From Nonomuraea fuscirosea (lineage in GTDB: Bacteria; Actinomycetota; Actinomycetes; Streptosporangiales; Streptosporangiaceae): a stretch of DNA of 64,000 nucleotides. Positions 41,566 to 51,600 of this stretch are shown in pieces. The notes beneath the pieces are model-generated. The model made no database searches, was not told where the DNA came from, and was given only the letters and a program-made list of their open reading frames with translations. The position numbers and the translations under genes are program-made. The DNA is taken from the NCBI RefSeq assembly GCF_003001935.1, contig NZ_PVNG01000031.1, forward strand, positions 91,251-155,250. Reading direction: 5' to 3'. How positions within the stretch are numbered: position 1 is the stretch's first letter; every line of letters begins with the position of its first letter.

Positions 41566-42510
41566 GTGGATCTGCACGAAACCGCTGCCCGGCTCGGGGT
41601 GTCCGTCGAAGAGGTCGAGCGCGTGCACCGGCTCGCCGGTGACCGGCCGTCGGCTCCGTTGCCCGCCAAGGCCGATGCGCCGGCGCTGCTCGAACGGCTG
41701 GCGGTGCGGGCGGACGACGCGGCCGAGATCATGGAGGGCTGGCCCGGCCCGGGCTCCCCGCTGTGGACGCCCGAGCTGCGCTGGCTGCTCGACCGGTCGA
41801 TCGCCCTGGTCCGGGCCGACGTCGGCGGTCATGAGTGGCTGTCGCCCGGTCCGTCGCTGCCCCGTGAGCGGGGGCCCGCGTGGCGGCATCTGTACGTGTA
41901 CGCGTACCTGGCCCTGGTCGACGACGCCCTGAGATACCACCGCGACCACGGCATCGCCGCGGACGTGTCGTGGGCGAGCCTCGCGGATCTGGGCCGCAAC
42001 CTGGCGGTCGACCGGCGCATGCGCCGCGAGGGCTGGCCGGTGATGCAGAGCTGGCTGACCCTGCACTCACGCGGCACCATCTACGAGCTGGGCCGGCTGC
42101 AGCACCAGCACAACGACGAGGCCATCGAGCTGCACATCCCCGAGTCGGGGCCGATGACCCCCGAGGCGGTGGACGCCTCGCTCGACGAGGCGCGGGCCTT
42201 CTTCCCGCGCCACTTCCCCGACCGGCCCTACCAGGCGTTCTCCTGCGGCTCGTGGCTGCTCGATCCGCAGTTGCTGGAGTACCTGCCGGCGGACTCCAAC
42301 ATCGTCAGGTTCCAGCGCAGGTTCGAGCTGGAGCCGGACGAGGAGCAGGAGGGAAACGACGCCGACATCGAGGTGCAGCGGTTCGTGTTCCGCACGCTGA
42401 CCACGCCGCTCGACGAGCTGCCACGCCGTACGGTGCTCCAGCGCGCGATCGTCGATCATCTGCAGGCCGGCCGCCACTGGCGCGTCCGCCGTGGCCACCT
42501 CCCGATGTGA
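41566..42510 (+). CDS. Acyltransferase-like protein (NAT_N / GNAT_C domains)
   Basis: A 314-residue protein with a GTG start. The N-terminal ~150 residues (LHETAARLGVSVEEVERVHR, then APALLERLAVRADDAAEIME) and the C-terminal half (VMQSWLTLHSRGTIYELGRL and HIPESGPMTPEAVDASLDEA, ending with LLEYLPADSNIVRFQRRFEL) fit the GNAT-like N- and C-domains (DUF5596 type) of actinobacterial acyltransferase-domain proteins. The first residues also look like a small helix-turn-helix. The acyl acceptor is unknown. It converges on the DUF418 gene with a 13-base gap. Confidence 0.85.
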   Translation: MDLHETAARLGVSVEEVERVHRLAGDRPSAPLPAKADAPALLERLAVRADDAAEIMEGWPGPGSPLWTPELRWLLDRSIALVRADVGGHEWLSPGPSLPRERGPAWRHLYVYAYLALVDDALRYHRDHGIAADVSWASLADLGRNLAVDRRMRREGWPVMQSWLTLHSRGTIYELGRLQHQHNDEAIELHIPESGPMTPEAVDASLDEARAFFPRHFPDRPYQAFSCGSWLLDPQLLEYLPADSNIVRFQRRFELEPDEEQEGNDADIEVQRFVFRTLTTPLDELPRRTVLQRAIVDHLQAGRHWRVRRGHLPM

Positions 42511-42523
42511 CCCGTCAAGGACA

Positions 42524-43648
42524 TCAGCGGTTGGTGAGGCGGCGCAGCAGGATCTCGGCGGGCCCGCGATGGCCCGTCCTGCGCATCACGTCGGCCAGCA
42601 GGATCGACGCGCCCCAGACCGCGACCGCGACGCCGAAGGTGGCCGGCAGGCTCAGGTCGTCGCTCAGGTCGAGCGTGAACGGGTAGAACAGCGCCACCCA
42701 CACCACCGACTGGAAGAGGTAGAAGGTCAGCGACCGCTGCCCGAGCGCCGACAGCGCCAGCGTGACGGGCCCGCGGTCGCCGCCGATCCGGTACGCGACG
42801 AGCCCGACGAGGGCGGCCAGGCCGATGCCGCCGGCGTAGCCGGTCAGATCGTGCGCGAAGGCGGCCAGCCAGGCCACGGGGGCGGAGGTGACCGGCCACG
42901 CCCCGGCCAGCATCAGCGCGGCGGGGATCCGGGCCGCGGCGGCGACGCCCAGGCAGATCAGGGCGACGCGGCGGAGCAGCGTCAGGTGCCGCTCCGGCTC
43001 GTCGAGGATCCTGCGCCGGGCGGCCCAGAGGCCGGCCAGCATGCCAGGCACCACCATGATCGTGGACACCGCGGTCTCGACCGGCCAGGTCGGGATGGCG
43101 GCGACCAGGTGCAGGCCCAGGCTCGGCTCCATGTACGCGGCCAGGGTGACCGGCGTGCCGGCCGCCGCCGCGATCAGCGCGTTCGCGCTCTGCCAGGCCA
43201 GCAGCAGGGTCGCCGGGAGCAGGGTCGCGCCGGCCGTCCACAGCAGCACCGAGTCCCTGGCCCGGACGATCGGCGCGAGGGCGAGCAGCGTCAGTCCGTA
43301 CACCGCGACGATGTCGATCGGCACCAGGATGACCGTGTTCGCGAACCCGATGACGGTCAGCCAGAGCCCCCGGCGCCGCAGCAGCCCCTTGAACGAGCTC
43401 CACTCGGTCTGCCGCCTGGCGAGCTGCCCCAGCCCGTAGCCGAACAGGAAGACGAACATCGCCCGCGCCTGGTTGTCGGCGACCAGCGATTTGACGAACT
43501 TGAAGACGCCGTTCAGCCAGGCGGGCCCGGCGTCCCAGTCGGCGACGAGGGCCGGTGCGTGCGCCAGCGCGATCAGCAGCAGCATGAAACCGCGGGCGAG
43601 ATCCGGTGCCAGCGACCGGGCGCTCACGTTGACGGACATGGTGGACAT
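42524..43648 (-). CDS. DUF418-family multi-pass membrane protein
   Basis: A 374-residue protein with about ten predicted membrane segments. Family features include the start SLAPDLARGFMLLLIALAHA, the FVFLFGYGLGQLARRQTEW segment, a C-terminal block LGQRSLTFYLFQSVVWVALF and a late ATFGVAVAVWGASILLADVM. DUF418 proteins are distantly related to acyltransferase-3/HGSNAT-type membrane proteins; the substrate is unknown. The ATG at 43648 has GGAAGGA in front; ATG 43687 is less likely. Confidence 0.92.
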   Translation of the reverse strand: MSTMSVNVSARSLAPDLARGFMLLLIALAHAPALVADWDAGPAWLNGVFKFVKSLVADNQARAMFVFLFGYGLGQLARRQTEWSSFKGLLRRRGLWLTVIGFANTVILVPIDIVAVYGLTLLALAPIVRARDSVLLWTAGATLLPATLLLAWQSANALIAAAAGTPVTLAAYMEPSLGLHLVAAIPTWPVETAVSTIMVVPGMLAGLWAARRRILDEPERHLTLLRRVALICLGVAAAARIPAALMLAGAWPVTSAPVAWLAAFAHDLTGYAGGIGLAALVGLVAYRIGGDRGPVTLALSALGQRSLTFYLFQSVVWVALFYPFTLDLSDDLSLPATFGVAVAVWGASILLADVMRRTGHRGPAEILLRRLTNR

Positions 43649-43704
43649 GGGGGTCCTTCCGGGGGTGAGGGTTCTTCCGAACGCCACCCACGATGTCCGC
43701 GAAG

Positions 43705-43744
43705 CCTGACAGCGACCTGATGAGCCGCCCGCGCGGCTGTCAGG
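43705..43744. terminator. Hairpin at the end of the SARP gene
   Basis: CCTGACAGC (43705-43713) pairs with GCTGTCAGG (43736-43744) around a 22-base loop. It overlaps the stop codon of the minus-strand SARP gene and lies about 60 bases upstream of the DUF418 start. It may end the SARP transcript, though the loop is long. Confidence 0.4.
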
Positions 43745-46700
43745 TCAGCTCGGCCAGCCGGTTCAGCGCCTCCTGCCTGGGCATCTCCGCACCCCTCCGA
43801 TACGCCGCACGATAATCCTGCTCGCCGACGCGCGCGGTGAGCTCCGCCACCAGGTCGCGCAGTTCCGGCTCGCCCCGGTCGAACACGCCGCGAATGGCCT
43901 GGCTCGTCCCGAGCGCGGTCGCCGCGCCGGCCGGGTCGCCCTCCAGCAGGAGCAGGCGGGCCAGGTGCTCCGCCGCCGACGCCGGGTCCCGTGCGGCGAA
44001 GGCCGCCAGGATCGCGGCGGGCAGCAGGTCGCGGGCCCGCCCGGCCGCTCCGTCCGCCAGCCGGTCGGCCAGCCGGGCCGCGGCCACCCGCCCCGCGGCG
44101 GCCTCCGCGGGGATCGACATCTCCCGCGCGAACGCCTCCAGCCGGTCGAGCGTCCGCTCGGCCCGGTCCACCTCGCCGCCGCGGCGGTGCAGGTCGGCCA
44201 GGCGCAGCAGCAACTCGATCTCCGAGTACGGCTGCGCCCGCCGCACCACCCGCCGCCGCGCGGCCGCCACGTCCGCCGCCGCCCCCTCCTGGTCACCGCC
44301 CCGCATGCGCAGCCCGGCCAGCCAGGAGCGGTACATGACCTCCTCGCCGGCGCTGAACTCGGCGGCCAGGGCGACGGCGCGCTCGGCCATGGCGACGGCC
44401 GTGCCGTAGTCGCCCTCGACGGAGTGCACGCGCGCCAGGCTCATCAGCGTCATCGCCAGCCCGTACCGGTCGCCCACGCCTTCGAACAGGGCCAGCGTGA
44501 CGGCCAGCCGCTCCGCTCCGCCGCGCCAGTCGCCGCGGTCGGTCAGGACGAAGGCGTCCACCCAGTGGGCCGCCGCCCTGGCCCACGGGTGCGGGTGCCG
44601 CATCGCCCGGGGCAGCTCGCGTTCGAGCAGGTCGTCGAAGCCGAGGAAGTACGCGGGCGCGATCGCGATCACGGCCAGCATCGGATAGCGGTCGATCGCG
44701 CCTGTGCGATGGACGTCCTCGATCACCGCGCGTGCCTCGGCCGGATCGGGCAGCGACCCGCTGTTGTTGGCCAGCCGGTGCATCGCGGTGAAGGCGGCCA
44801 GGACCTGGCCGGGCAGCGCGTCGCCGAACTCCAGCACCTCGGCCAGGAAAGCCTCGGCGCGGGCGTCGAAGCGGGCGTTCCAGTAGAGCCAGAGCGGGCC
44901 GAGCAGCCGCCAGGCGGAATCGGCGTCGCCGTCGTCGATGGACACGCGCAGCGCGGAGACCAGGTTGTCGTATTCGCCCTCGATGACGTCCTTGGCGCCT
45001 ACCTGGGCGCCGGTGAGCAGCACCGGCTCCTGCTCCTCCATCAAGTTCCGGAAGAACGCGACGAACCGGGCGGAGGTCGCCGCCCGCTCGCCGGCCTGGC
45101 GCAGCCGTTCCGCCGCGAAGACCCGTACCGTCTCCAGCATCCGGTAGCGTCCGTCGCCCTGCACGATCGACTTCTCGACCAGCGAGCCGAGCACGTAGAC
45201 GACGTCCTCGGCCGGCAGCGGCCCGTCGCCGTCCGGGTCGGCGCAGACGGCTTCCACGGCGGCGACCCCGGCCTCGTCCGGGAAGATCGACATCCGCCGG
45301 GCCAGCGCCTGCTCCGGCTCGCTCAGCAGCTCCCAGCTCCATTCGACCACCGCGGCCAGCGTGCGCTGGCGCGGCAACGCGGCCCTGTCGCCGGACGTGA
45401 GCAGCCGGAAGCGGTCGTCGAGCCGCCGAGCGATCTGCCCGACCGGCATCGAGCGCAGCCTGGCCGCCGCCAGCTCCAGCGCGAGCGGCAGGCCGTCCAG
45501 CCGGCGGCAGATCTCCGCCACCGGCCCCGACGTGTCCGCGTCCAGCTCGAAGTCGGGCCGCACCGCCCTCGCCCGGTCCACGAACAGCCGCACCGCCGCC
45601 GGCTCCGCCAGCGGCGCCAGCCGGCACAGCGTCTCGCCGGTGACCGCCAGCGCCTCCCTGCTGGTCGCCAGGATCGTCAGGTACGGCAGGCGGTCCAGCA
45701 GCCGCCGCCCGAACCCGGCCGCGGCGTCCAGCAGGTGCTCGCAGTTGTCCAGCACCAGCACCGCCTCGCCCGCGCCGAGCAGGTCGGCCACCCGCTCCAC
45801 CGGATCCTCCGCCCGCCCGGCCGCCCGCTGCCCGGGCGGGCCGGAGTCACGGGAGCTGACCGCGCCGAGCACCGCCTCAGCCAGCCGCTCCGACGCGCCG
45901 TGCACCGAGTCGGCCGGCCGCTCTGACGCGCCGAGCACCGCCTCAGCCGACCGTTCGGACCCACCGAGCACCGCCTCAACCGGCCGCCCGGACCCACCGA
46001 GCACTGCGTCGGCCGCCCGGCCCGGCGCGCCGGGACGTCGTTCCGGCGCCGTCACGCCGGCCAGTGGTACGAACCAGACCCGGCCGCGCTCGTGCGCCCG
46101 GTGCCGGGTCGCCGCCTCCAGGGCCAGCCGGGTCTTGCCGGCCCCGCCGGGACCGACGACGGTGACCAGCCGGGCCGTCTCCAGCAGCCCGGCCAGCAGG
46201 TCGAGCTCCTCTTCGCGCCCGACGAAGCTGGTCAGCCGCGCGGGCAGCCGTCCGCGCGCCGCCCGCCCCGGCGCCGCGAACTCGCCGCGGAGCATCGCGA
46301 GGTGGGTCTCCCGCAGCTCGGCCGACGGGTCGACGCCCAGTTCCTCGGCCAGCGCCGCCCGGGTCCGCTCGTACGCGGCCAGCGCGTCGGCCTGCCTGCC
46401 GGCCGCGTACAGGGCCCGCATCCGCAGGCCGGCCAGCCGTTCCCGCAGCGGATGCCGTGTTCCCGCGTCCTCCAGCTCGGCCAGGACCTCGGTGTGCCGG
46501 CCCAGCCGCAGTGCCGCGTCGAACCGGTCCTCGGCGGCGTGGATCCGCAGGTCGGCCAGCCGCAGCGCGGCGGCGCCGGCGAACGGCAGGTCGGGCAGGT
46601 CGGCCAGCGCCTGGCCCGACCACAGGTCGAGCGCCTCGCCGAGCAGGCGGGCGGCGGCCTCCGCCCGCCCGGCCGCCAGTTCGCGCCCGCCGCCCGCGGC

Positions 46701-47012
46701 CAGTTCCTCGAAGCGGAGCGCGTCCACGTCCGCCGCCAGGACCGCCAGCCGGTAGCCGCCGGGGACCGACTCCACGACGGCCACCCCGCGCAATGCCTTG
46801 CGCAGCCGCGACACCAGGGCCTGCAGCGCGTTGGCCGCGTCGGCGGGCGGCGCGCCGTCCCACAGGTCGTCGATGAGCGCGTCGGAGGTCACCGCCCGGC
46901 CGGCGTCCAGCGCCAGCCGGGCCACGAGCGCGCGCGACCGCGCTCCGCCCAGCATGACCCGGCGCGCGTCGTCGTCGAGGACGCGCACCGGCCCGAGCAG
47001 CGCGATCCGCAC
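43740..47012 (-). CDS. SARP/AfsR-like regulator with BTAD and NB-ARC-type ATPase domains
   Basis: A 1090-residue regulator with a GTG start. Residues 1-95 are an OmpR-like winged helix (LIDDLWDGAPPADAANALQA, VESVPGGYRL), about 97-242 a BTAD domain (ALYAAGRQADALAAYERTRA), then an ATPase with Walker A VVGPGGAGKTRLAL at 286-298 and Walker B VLVLDNCEHLL at 418-428. The last ~450 residues are TPR-like. Between Walker A and B lies an unusual insertion of about five tandem 11-residue repeats (residues 333-387). It follows a ketopantoate-reductase-like gene by 12 bases. AfsR-like proteins activate secondary metabolism or stress genes; the target here is unknown. Confidence 0.93.
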   Translation of the reverse strand: MRIALLGPVRVLDDDARRVMLGGARSRALVARLALDAGRAVTSDALIDDLWDGAPPADAANALQALVSRLRKALRGVAVVESVPGGYRLAVLAADVDALRFEELAAGGGRELAAGRAEAAARLLGEALDLWSGQALADLPDLPFAGAAALRLADLRIHAAEDRFDAALRLGRHTEVLAELEDAGTRHPLRERLAGLRMRALYAAGRQADALAAYERTRAALAEELGVDPSAELRETHLAMLRGEFAAPGRAARGRLPARLTSFVGREEELDLLAGLLETARLVTVVGPGGAGKTRLALEAATRHRAHERGRVWFVPLAGVTAPERRPGAPGRAADAVLGGSGRPVEAVLGGSERSAEAVLGASERPADSVHGASERLAEAVLGAVSSRDSGPPGQRAAGRAEDPVERVADLLGAGEAVLVLDNCEHLLDAAAGFGRRLLDRLPYLTILATSREALAVTGETLCRLAPLAEPAAVRLFVDRARAVRPDFELDADTSGPVAEICRRLDGLPLALELAAARLRSMPVGQIARRLDDRFRLLTSGDRAALPRQRTLAAVVEWSWELLSEPEQALARRMSIFPDEAGVAAVEAVCADPDGDGPLPAEDVVYVLGSLVEKSIVQGDGRYRMLETVRVFAAERLRQAGERAATSARFVAFFRNLMEEQEPVLLTGAQVGAKDVIEGEYDNLVSALRVSIDDGDADSAWRLLGPLWLYWNARFDARAEAFLAEVLEFGDALPGQVLAAFTAMHRLANNSGSLPDPAEARAVIEDVHRTGAIDRYPMLAVIAIAPAYFLGFDDLLERELPRAMRHPHPWARAAAHWVDAFVLTDRGDWRGGAERLAVTLALFEGVGDRYGLAMTLMSLARVHSVEGDYGTAVAMAERAVALAAEFSAGEEVMYRSWLAGLRMRGGDQEGAAADVAAARRRVVRRAQPYSEIELLLRLADLHRRGGEVDRAERTLDRLEAFAREMSIPAEAAAGRVAAARLADRLADGAAGRARDLLPAAILAAFAARDPASAAEHLARLLLLEGDPAGAATALGTSQAIRGVFDRGEPELRDLVAELTARVGEQDYRAAYRRGAEMPRQEALNRLAELT
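45867..46031 (-). repeat. Five tandem 33-base repeats inside the SARP gene
   Basis: Five copies of a 33-base unit encode 11-residue repeats: AADAVLGGSGR, PVEAVLGGSER, SAEAVLGASER, PADSVHGASER and LAEAVLGAVSS. Each is an amphipathic AEAVLG helix followed by a turn. The last copy matches the helix that normally precedes the ATPase DPVERVADLLG segment, so the other four look like in-frame duplications of that helix. Confidence 0.9.
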
Positions 47013-47024
47013 CGGCTCACCCTC

Positions 47025-47888
47025 TCAGACATCGGCCCGCAGTTGCTCGGCCAGGCGGTCGAGTTCGGCGGTCGTCGCGGGCGAGGCGGTGCTGAGCCCG
47101 CTGTGCACGGCCGTCGGGCTGCGCAGGAAACGCCGCAGCACGGCCACGAGCAGCCCTTCCGGCAGGGTCAGCAACGCGGCGATCGCGCGGGGCACCGGCG
47201 GCCCCTGCAGGGCCGCCATGTTCCGCCGCATGAGGCGGATCATGCCGCGGATCGCGTCCGGATCGGCGGCCAGCGCCTGGGGGCCGCCCGCCGCGTCCAC
47301 GGCCTGGCCGAGCGGCGCCGAGAACGCGGCGTGCGTCTTCAGCCAGGCGTCCATCCGCGGCTCGGCCTTGACGCCGACCCCGGCGGAGCGGAACGTGCGC
47401 ACGATCCGGTCCAGTCGTGGGGTGGTCCGGCCGCCGGGTTCGCCGATCGGCATCGTGACCAGGCGGGTCAGCGGGCCGGCCGCTCGGTAGCGGACCACGT
47501 CGCCGTCCATCGTGCCGCCGGAGGTGGGGAAGCCGAGCAGCACCCGCTCGTGGCCGATCACCGCGCCCAGCGGCCGCGCGCCGGCCGCCCAGTTGAGCAT
47601 GAACAGCACGTCGCCGTCGACGTCCGCGAGTGACTCCAGCACCGCGTCCACCTGGTGGGTGCGGACGACGACGGCGATCAGGTCGTAGCCGCCGGCGGGG
47701 CGGTCGACCACCGGCACCTCCACCCGCCTGACGTCCTGGCTGTCCTGCTCGGCGATCCGTACGCCGTGGCGGCGCAGGTCGGCCAGGCGTTCGCCCCTGG
47801 CGAGCAGCGCGACGTCGTGCCCGGCCTCGTGCATGCGGACGGCGAGCAGGGTGCCGCAGACCCCGGCGCCGTAGACGAGCAGTTTCAT
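47025..47888 (-). CDS. Ketopantoate-reductase-like (ApbA/PanE) dehydrogenase
   Basis: A 287-residue protein. The N-terminal Rossmann motif is present (LLVYGAGVCGTLLAVRMHEA, a GxGxxG variant), followed by VALLARGERLADLRRHGVRI and HQVDAVLESL as in the PanE/ApbA family. The C-terminal helical domain is less conserved, so the substrate may not be ketopantoate. The stop is 12 bases before the SARP gene, suggesting an operon. The start is divergent from a TetR gene with a strong operator between them, so this reductase is a likely TetR target. Confidence 0.9.
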   Translation of the reverse strand: MKLLVYGAGVCGTLLAVRMHEAGHDVALLARGERLADLRRHGVRIAEQDSQDVRRVEVPVVDRPAGGYDLIAVVVRTHQVDAVLESLADVDGDVLFMLNWAAGARPLGAVIGHERVLLGFPTSGGTMDGDVVRYRAAGPLTRLVTMPIGEPGGRTTPRLDRIVRTFRSAGVGVKAEPRMDAWLKTHAAFSAPLGQAVDAAGGPQALAADPDAIRGMIRLMRRNMAALQGPPVPRAIAALLTLPEGLLVAVLRRFLRSPTAVHSGLSTASPATTAELDRLAEQLRADV

Positions 47889-47910
47889 GGCGGCCCTCTT
47901 CCGTGCGGTT

Positions 47911-47941
47911 CAGTCAAACGTTCGTTTAATTCAAACGACTG
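47911..47941. promoter_or_regulatory. TetR operator between reductase and TetR genes
   Basis: AAACG-TT-CGTTT (47916-47927) is a perfect palindrome of the type bound by many TetR regulators (AAACGnnCGTTT). A further AAACG lies at 47933-47937, and the whole element is bounded by CAGTC and GACTG (47911-47915, 47937-47941). It lies in the 67-base gap between the divergent reductase (start 47888) and tetR (start 47956), so it can control both. Confidence 0.8.
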
Positions 47942-47955
47942 TATGCTACGTCCTC

Positions 47956-48579
47956 ATGGCGTCACCCGACACCCGCACCCAGCTTCTCGACGCGGCCGAG
48001 CGCCTCTTCGCCGAACGCGGCTACCGCGGCACCTCGGTCCGCGCGATCACCGATCTCGCCGGGGCGAACCTGGCCGCCGTCGCCTACCACTTCGGCTCGA
48101 AGGCGGAGCTGCTGGCCGCGGTCGCCCGCCGCGTGATCGAGCCGATCAACGCCGCGCAGTGCGCCGGGCTCGACCGGCTGCTCGCCAGGACCCCTGACCC
48201 GCCGGTCGCCGAGCTGGTGGCGGCGTTCGTGGGGCCGATGTACGACGAGATGCGGGCCGGGGACGAGGGCGGCGCGCGGACGTCCCGGCTGATCGTGACG
48301 ATCCTCAGCGACCCGGCCGAGGAGGTGCGCTCATGGACCGGCCCGGCCGAGGACGCGGTCCGCGATCGTTACCTGGAGGCGTTCACCCGCGCCCTGCCCG
48401 ACCTGCCCCCGCAGGAGTTGTGGTTCCGGATCCGGGGCATTCTCGCCGTGACGGCCGTGGACCGCGTCGAGGTGCACAACCGGCTGGCCGGGCTGCCACC
48501 GGTGGCGGGCGAGGCGGCCAAGCAGTGGGCGATCACGTTCCTGGCGGCGGCGATGAGCGCGCCACCGACCGGAACCTGA
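47956..48579 (+). CDS. TetR family transcriptional regulator
   Basis: A 207-residue regulator. The helix-turn-helix is RGTSVRAITDLAGANLAAVA followed by YHFGSKAEL, with the standard TetR start TRTQLLDAAERLFAERGYRG. The C-terminal domain (VAELVAAFVGPMYDEMRAGD, later FRIRGILAVTAVDRV) is CerR-like and not specific. It is divergent from the ketopantoate-reductase-like gene and has a good operator in between, so autorepression and control of the reductase/SARP operon are likely. Confidence 0.94.
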   Translation: MASPDTRTQLLDAAERLFAERGYRGTSVRAITDLAGANLAAVAYHFGSKAELLAAVARRVIEPINAAQCAGLDRLLARTPDPPVAELVAAFVGPMYDEMRAGDEGGARTSRLIVTILSDPAEEVRSWTGPAEDAVRDRYLEAFTRALPDLPPQELWFRIRGILAVTAVDRVEVHNRLAGLPPVAGEAAKQWAITFLAAAMSAPPTGT

Positions 48580-48599
48580 CGATTCCGGCCGGTGGCGCG
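48558..48599. terminator. Long hairpin between convergent tetR and the ALF-repeat gene
   Basis: GCGCCACCGACCGGAA (48559-48574) pairs with TTCCGGCCGGTGGCGC (48583-48598) with one G-T pair and an 8-base loop, plus one more flanking C-G pair. It spans the tetR stop codon and ends just before the stop of the convergent ALF-repeat gene at 48607, so it can terminate both. Confidence 0.8.
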
Positions 48600-48606
48600 A
48601 GACCAC

Positions 48607-51600
48607 TCAGTCGAGCCAGCGGCCGACGCCCCGCACGGTGACTTCGAGGAGTTCGGCCGGATTGTCCGGGTCGGGATAGTAGATGGTCATGGTCGTTCCG
48701 GTCGGCAGCAACATCTTGACCGCCTGCACGCAGCCGGCCACGGCCTGCCGCTGCCGATCGGGCCCCGTGCCCTCAGGCGGCACCGCGTCGCAGAATCCGC
48801 CCGGATTGTTCATGACGAGCCGGAGCGTGTCGTCCCGCAGCTTCACCTCCCGGGTGGCGACGCGGTAGGCGAGCTGCGTCTCAAGGTGCCAGGCCGGGGG
48901 CGCGATCGGCAGCCCGAACGCCTGCCCGTACAGCAGGGCGAGACGCTTCTCCAGGGCCGCCAGGTCGTCGTGCAGCCCGCTCTCGACCGTGTAGCGCGCC
49001 CACTTGTCCAGGTCGTCGATCGGCGGCAGGTTCGCGATGGGCAGGCCGCTCGCGTCGAGCAGCCGTCCCGACCCGTCGACGATGTAACCCTGGTTGTTCG
49101 TCTGCTTGAGCGACTCGCTCACGTTCCGCAGCTGCTGCGCGGTGTCCGCGAACGGGCACTCCCCGCCCTCCAGGACACAGCCGACCGGCAACGTCCGGCG
49201 CAGCGACGTCGCCAGGCTCGACTCGTAGAGGGCCGACAGGATGGTCCGGTCGGACAGGTGCCCGTGCAGGTACATCGGGCCCAGGATCGAGTTGTACTCG
49301 GCGAACCTGAGCTCCTCGGGGACGAGGGACTCGACGAAGGTCCCCTTCCACTGGCGCGAGTACTGGTTCCAGTCGGGATCGTCGGTCAGCTCCATGATCC
49401 CGGTGAAGCAGTCCGTGAAGTTCCAGGCCGTCCCCTTCCAGTGGCTGCCGAAGCCGTTCTTGCACGCGCTGGCCGTCCCGTACTGGGACATGGCGTTGAC
49501 CAGGTCCAGCGCGGTCAGGGTCATGTACTCCTCGCCGAGCCGGTGGGCCTCGCTCTCCTGGTCGGCGATCCCCCGCGCGGCGAAGTAGAACAGCGGGCTG
49601 AGGACGAGGGACATGCAGGCGTCCTGCGCCTTGCCGACGAACTGCCGCTTGCAGTATTCGACGCGTTCCTTCGCGTAACCCTCCGGGTCGTGCAGCGGGC
49701 CCTTGGGGTCGTTGAGGATCTCCTCCACGTACGCGTTGCAGTCGTTGTAGCCGGGCAGGCCGTCCTCGGGGCCCCACTTGCAGTGGCCGTACCACTCGCC
49801 CTTGACCGAGTTCAGATACTTCTCCGCCTCATCGCGGTAGTGCTCGAACACCTCGGCGGCGATCTGGGCCGCTTCCGCCGCGCTCTTGTTCGCCCGCAGC
49901 GCCGAGGCGTACGCGGCGTCGTAGGCGGCGAAGGCGCTGCTCGCGTCCTTGGCCGCCGCGACGGCCGAGGCGCGGGCCCAGCGTGCCGAGAGAGACGCCT
50001 CCCTGGCCGACCGCTGCGCCTGCTTGGCCGCGGCGGCGGCGGTGCGGACCGCCTGCGCGGCCTTCTCCGCGGACGCGGCGGCGTCGCGGGCGTGGGCGAC
50101 GGCCTGGGTGGCGAACGTCCGTGCCTGGTCGGCCGCCTTGCCGGCGTCGTTCGCGTAACCGACGGCCGCCTCCGCCGCGCCGCGCGCCTCCGCCGCCGCG
50201 GCCTGCGCGGTGCGGGCGAACTCGACGGCCTGCTGCGCGATCTGCGAGGTCTCGATCATCAGCGACGTGGCGATGTAGTTGTGCGTCGCGGTCGCGTGGT
50301 CGCGTTCCGCCGCGCGGTGCCGGTCCACCTCCAGGAACTCCGCCTGCATCGCCGTCGGGCCGGCCAGGGCCACCCGGGCGCCGTTACGGACCTCGGTCCC
50401 GTACTGGTCGTCCCCGGCTATCGCGGTGACCTGCGCCCTGAGGTCGATCGCGTACGCGGTGTTGTGCGTGACCTCCAGGAACTTGGTCAGGTCGGCCGGG
50501 TCGTCGGAGCGCAGCGCGAGGTTGGCCGCCGCCTCGGTCTCCGCGTGGCCGGCCCGGCGGGCCTCGGCCAGGATCCGGCCGACCTCCTCGCGTTCCTCAG
50601 CGGCCCGCTCGGGATAGGCCGGGTCGTCGAGGAACGCGATGACGTCCTGCCACGAGCCGTCGAGCGCCCGCTGGCCGGCGGCTCTCCTGGCCGGGCTGCC
50701 GGTGACCAGGAGCCCGGTCAGCGTCGTCCGGTCGTCCTGCTCCTCGGCGGCGGCGAGCCCGCTCCTGACGAACTCGATCGCGAGGACGCGGTCGTCCGCA
50801 CCGAGCGCGGCCAGGGCGGCGGAGCTGGTCCACGTGCCGGGGATGGTCGCGAAGTAGCGCGCCACCTGCCGTACCTTGCCGGCCGCCACGGCGGGATCGG
50901 CCTGAGGGTCGGCGGCCTGGGCGATCAGGGCGTCGATCTCGGGAGTGTGGTAGCGCCGCATCGACGCGCCGAAGCCGCGCGCCTCCCCCAGCCGGGCCTC
51001 GGCGGCCTGCTGGCCGATGTGCCGGGCGAAGGACAGTTCGAGCTCGTACTCGTTCTTGAGCCGTTCGTCGTCGGCCGCGCGCGCCGCCGTGTAGACGGCC
51101 TGCGCCGTCTCGGCCGCCCGTAACGCGTCCTCGGCCGCGCGGTAGGCGTTGTTCGCGTGCTCCGTCGCCAGTTGGGCCGCGTTGACGGCGCCGCCCGCGT
51201 GACTCGCCGCGCTCGCCGCGGCGGCGGCCGCCTGCTCGGCGTAGGACACCGCGCGGGTGGCGGCGTCGCGTGCCTTGCCGGCCGCGTCCTTGGCGATGTC
51301 CGCGTGCCGGACCGTCTCCGCGACCGCGCGCTTCGCCCGCTCCGCGCTCGCTCCCGCGCGCGTGGCCGCGGCGAACGCCGCCCGCGCCTCGGCGCTGGAC
51401 ACGCCCGCGTAGTGGCCGGCGGCCTCGGCCGCGCGCCCCGCGGCCTCGGTGTTGGCCCGCGCCGCGTCGGCGGCGGCGATCGCGGTGTACGCCTTCTGGG
51501 TCACGTCGTTGATCTGGTTGATGGGCGAGAACCAGGCGGTGATCTGCGGGCCTATCTGCTGCATGGTCCGGTTGTGCGCCGCGGCCTCGTCGGCGGCGTT

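Noticed and set aside
48592..51123. An 843-residue open frame on the + strand
   Set aside because: Antisense of the ALF-repeat gene; very rich in Arg, Gly and Val as expected from reading Ala-rich codons backward, with no domain.
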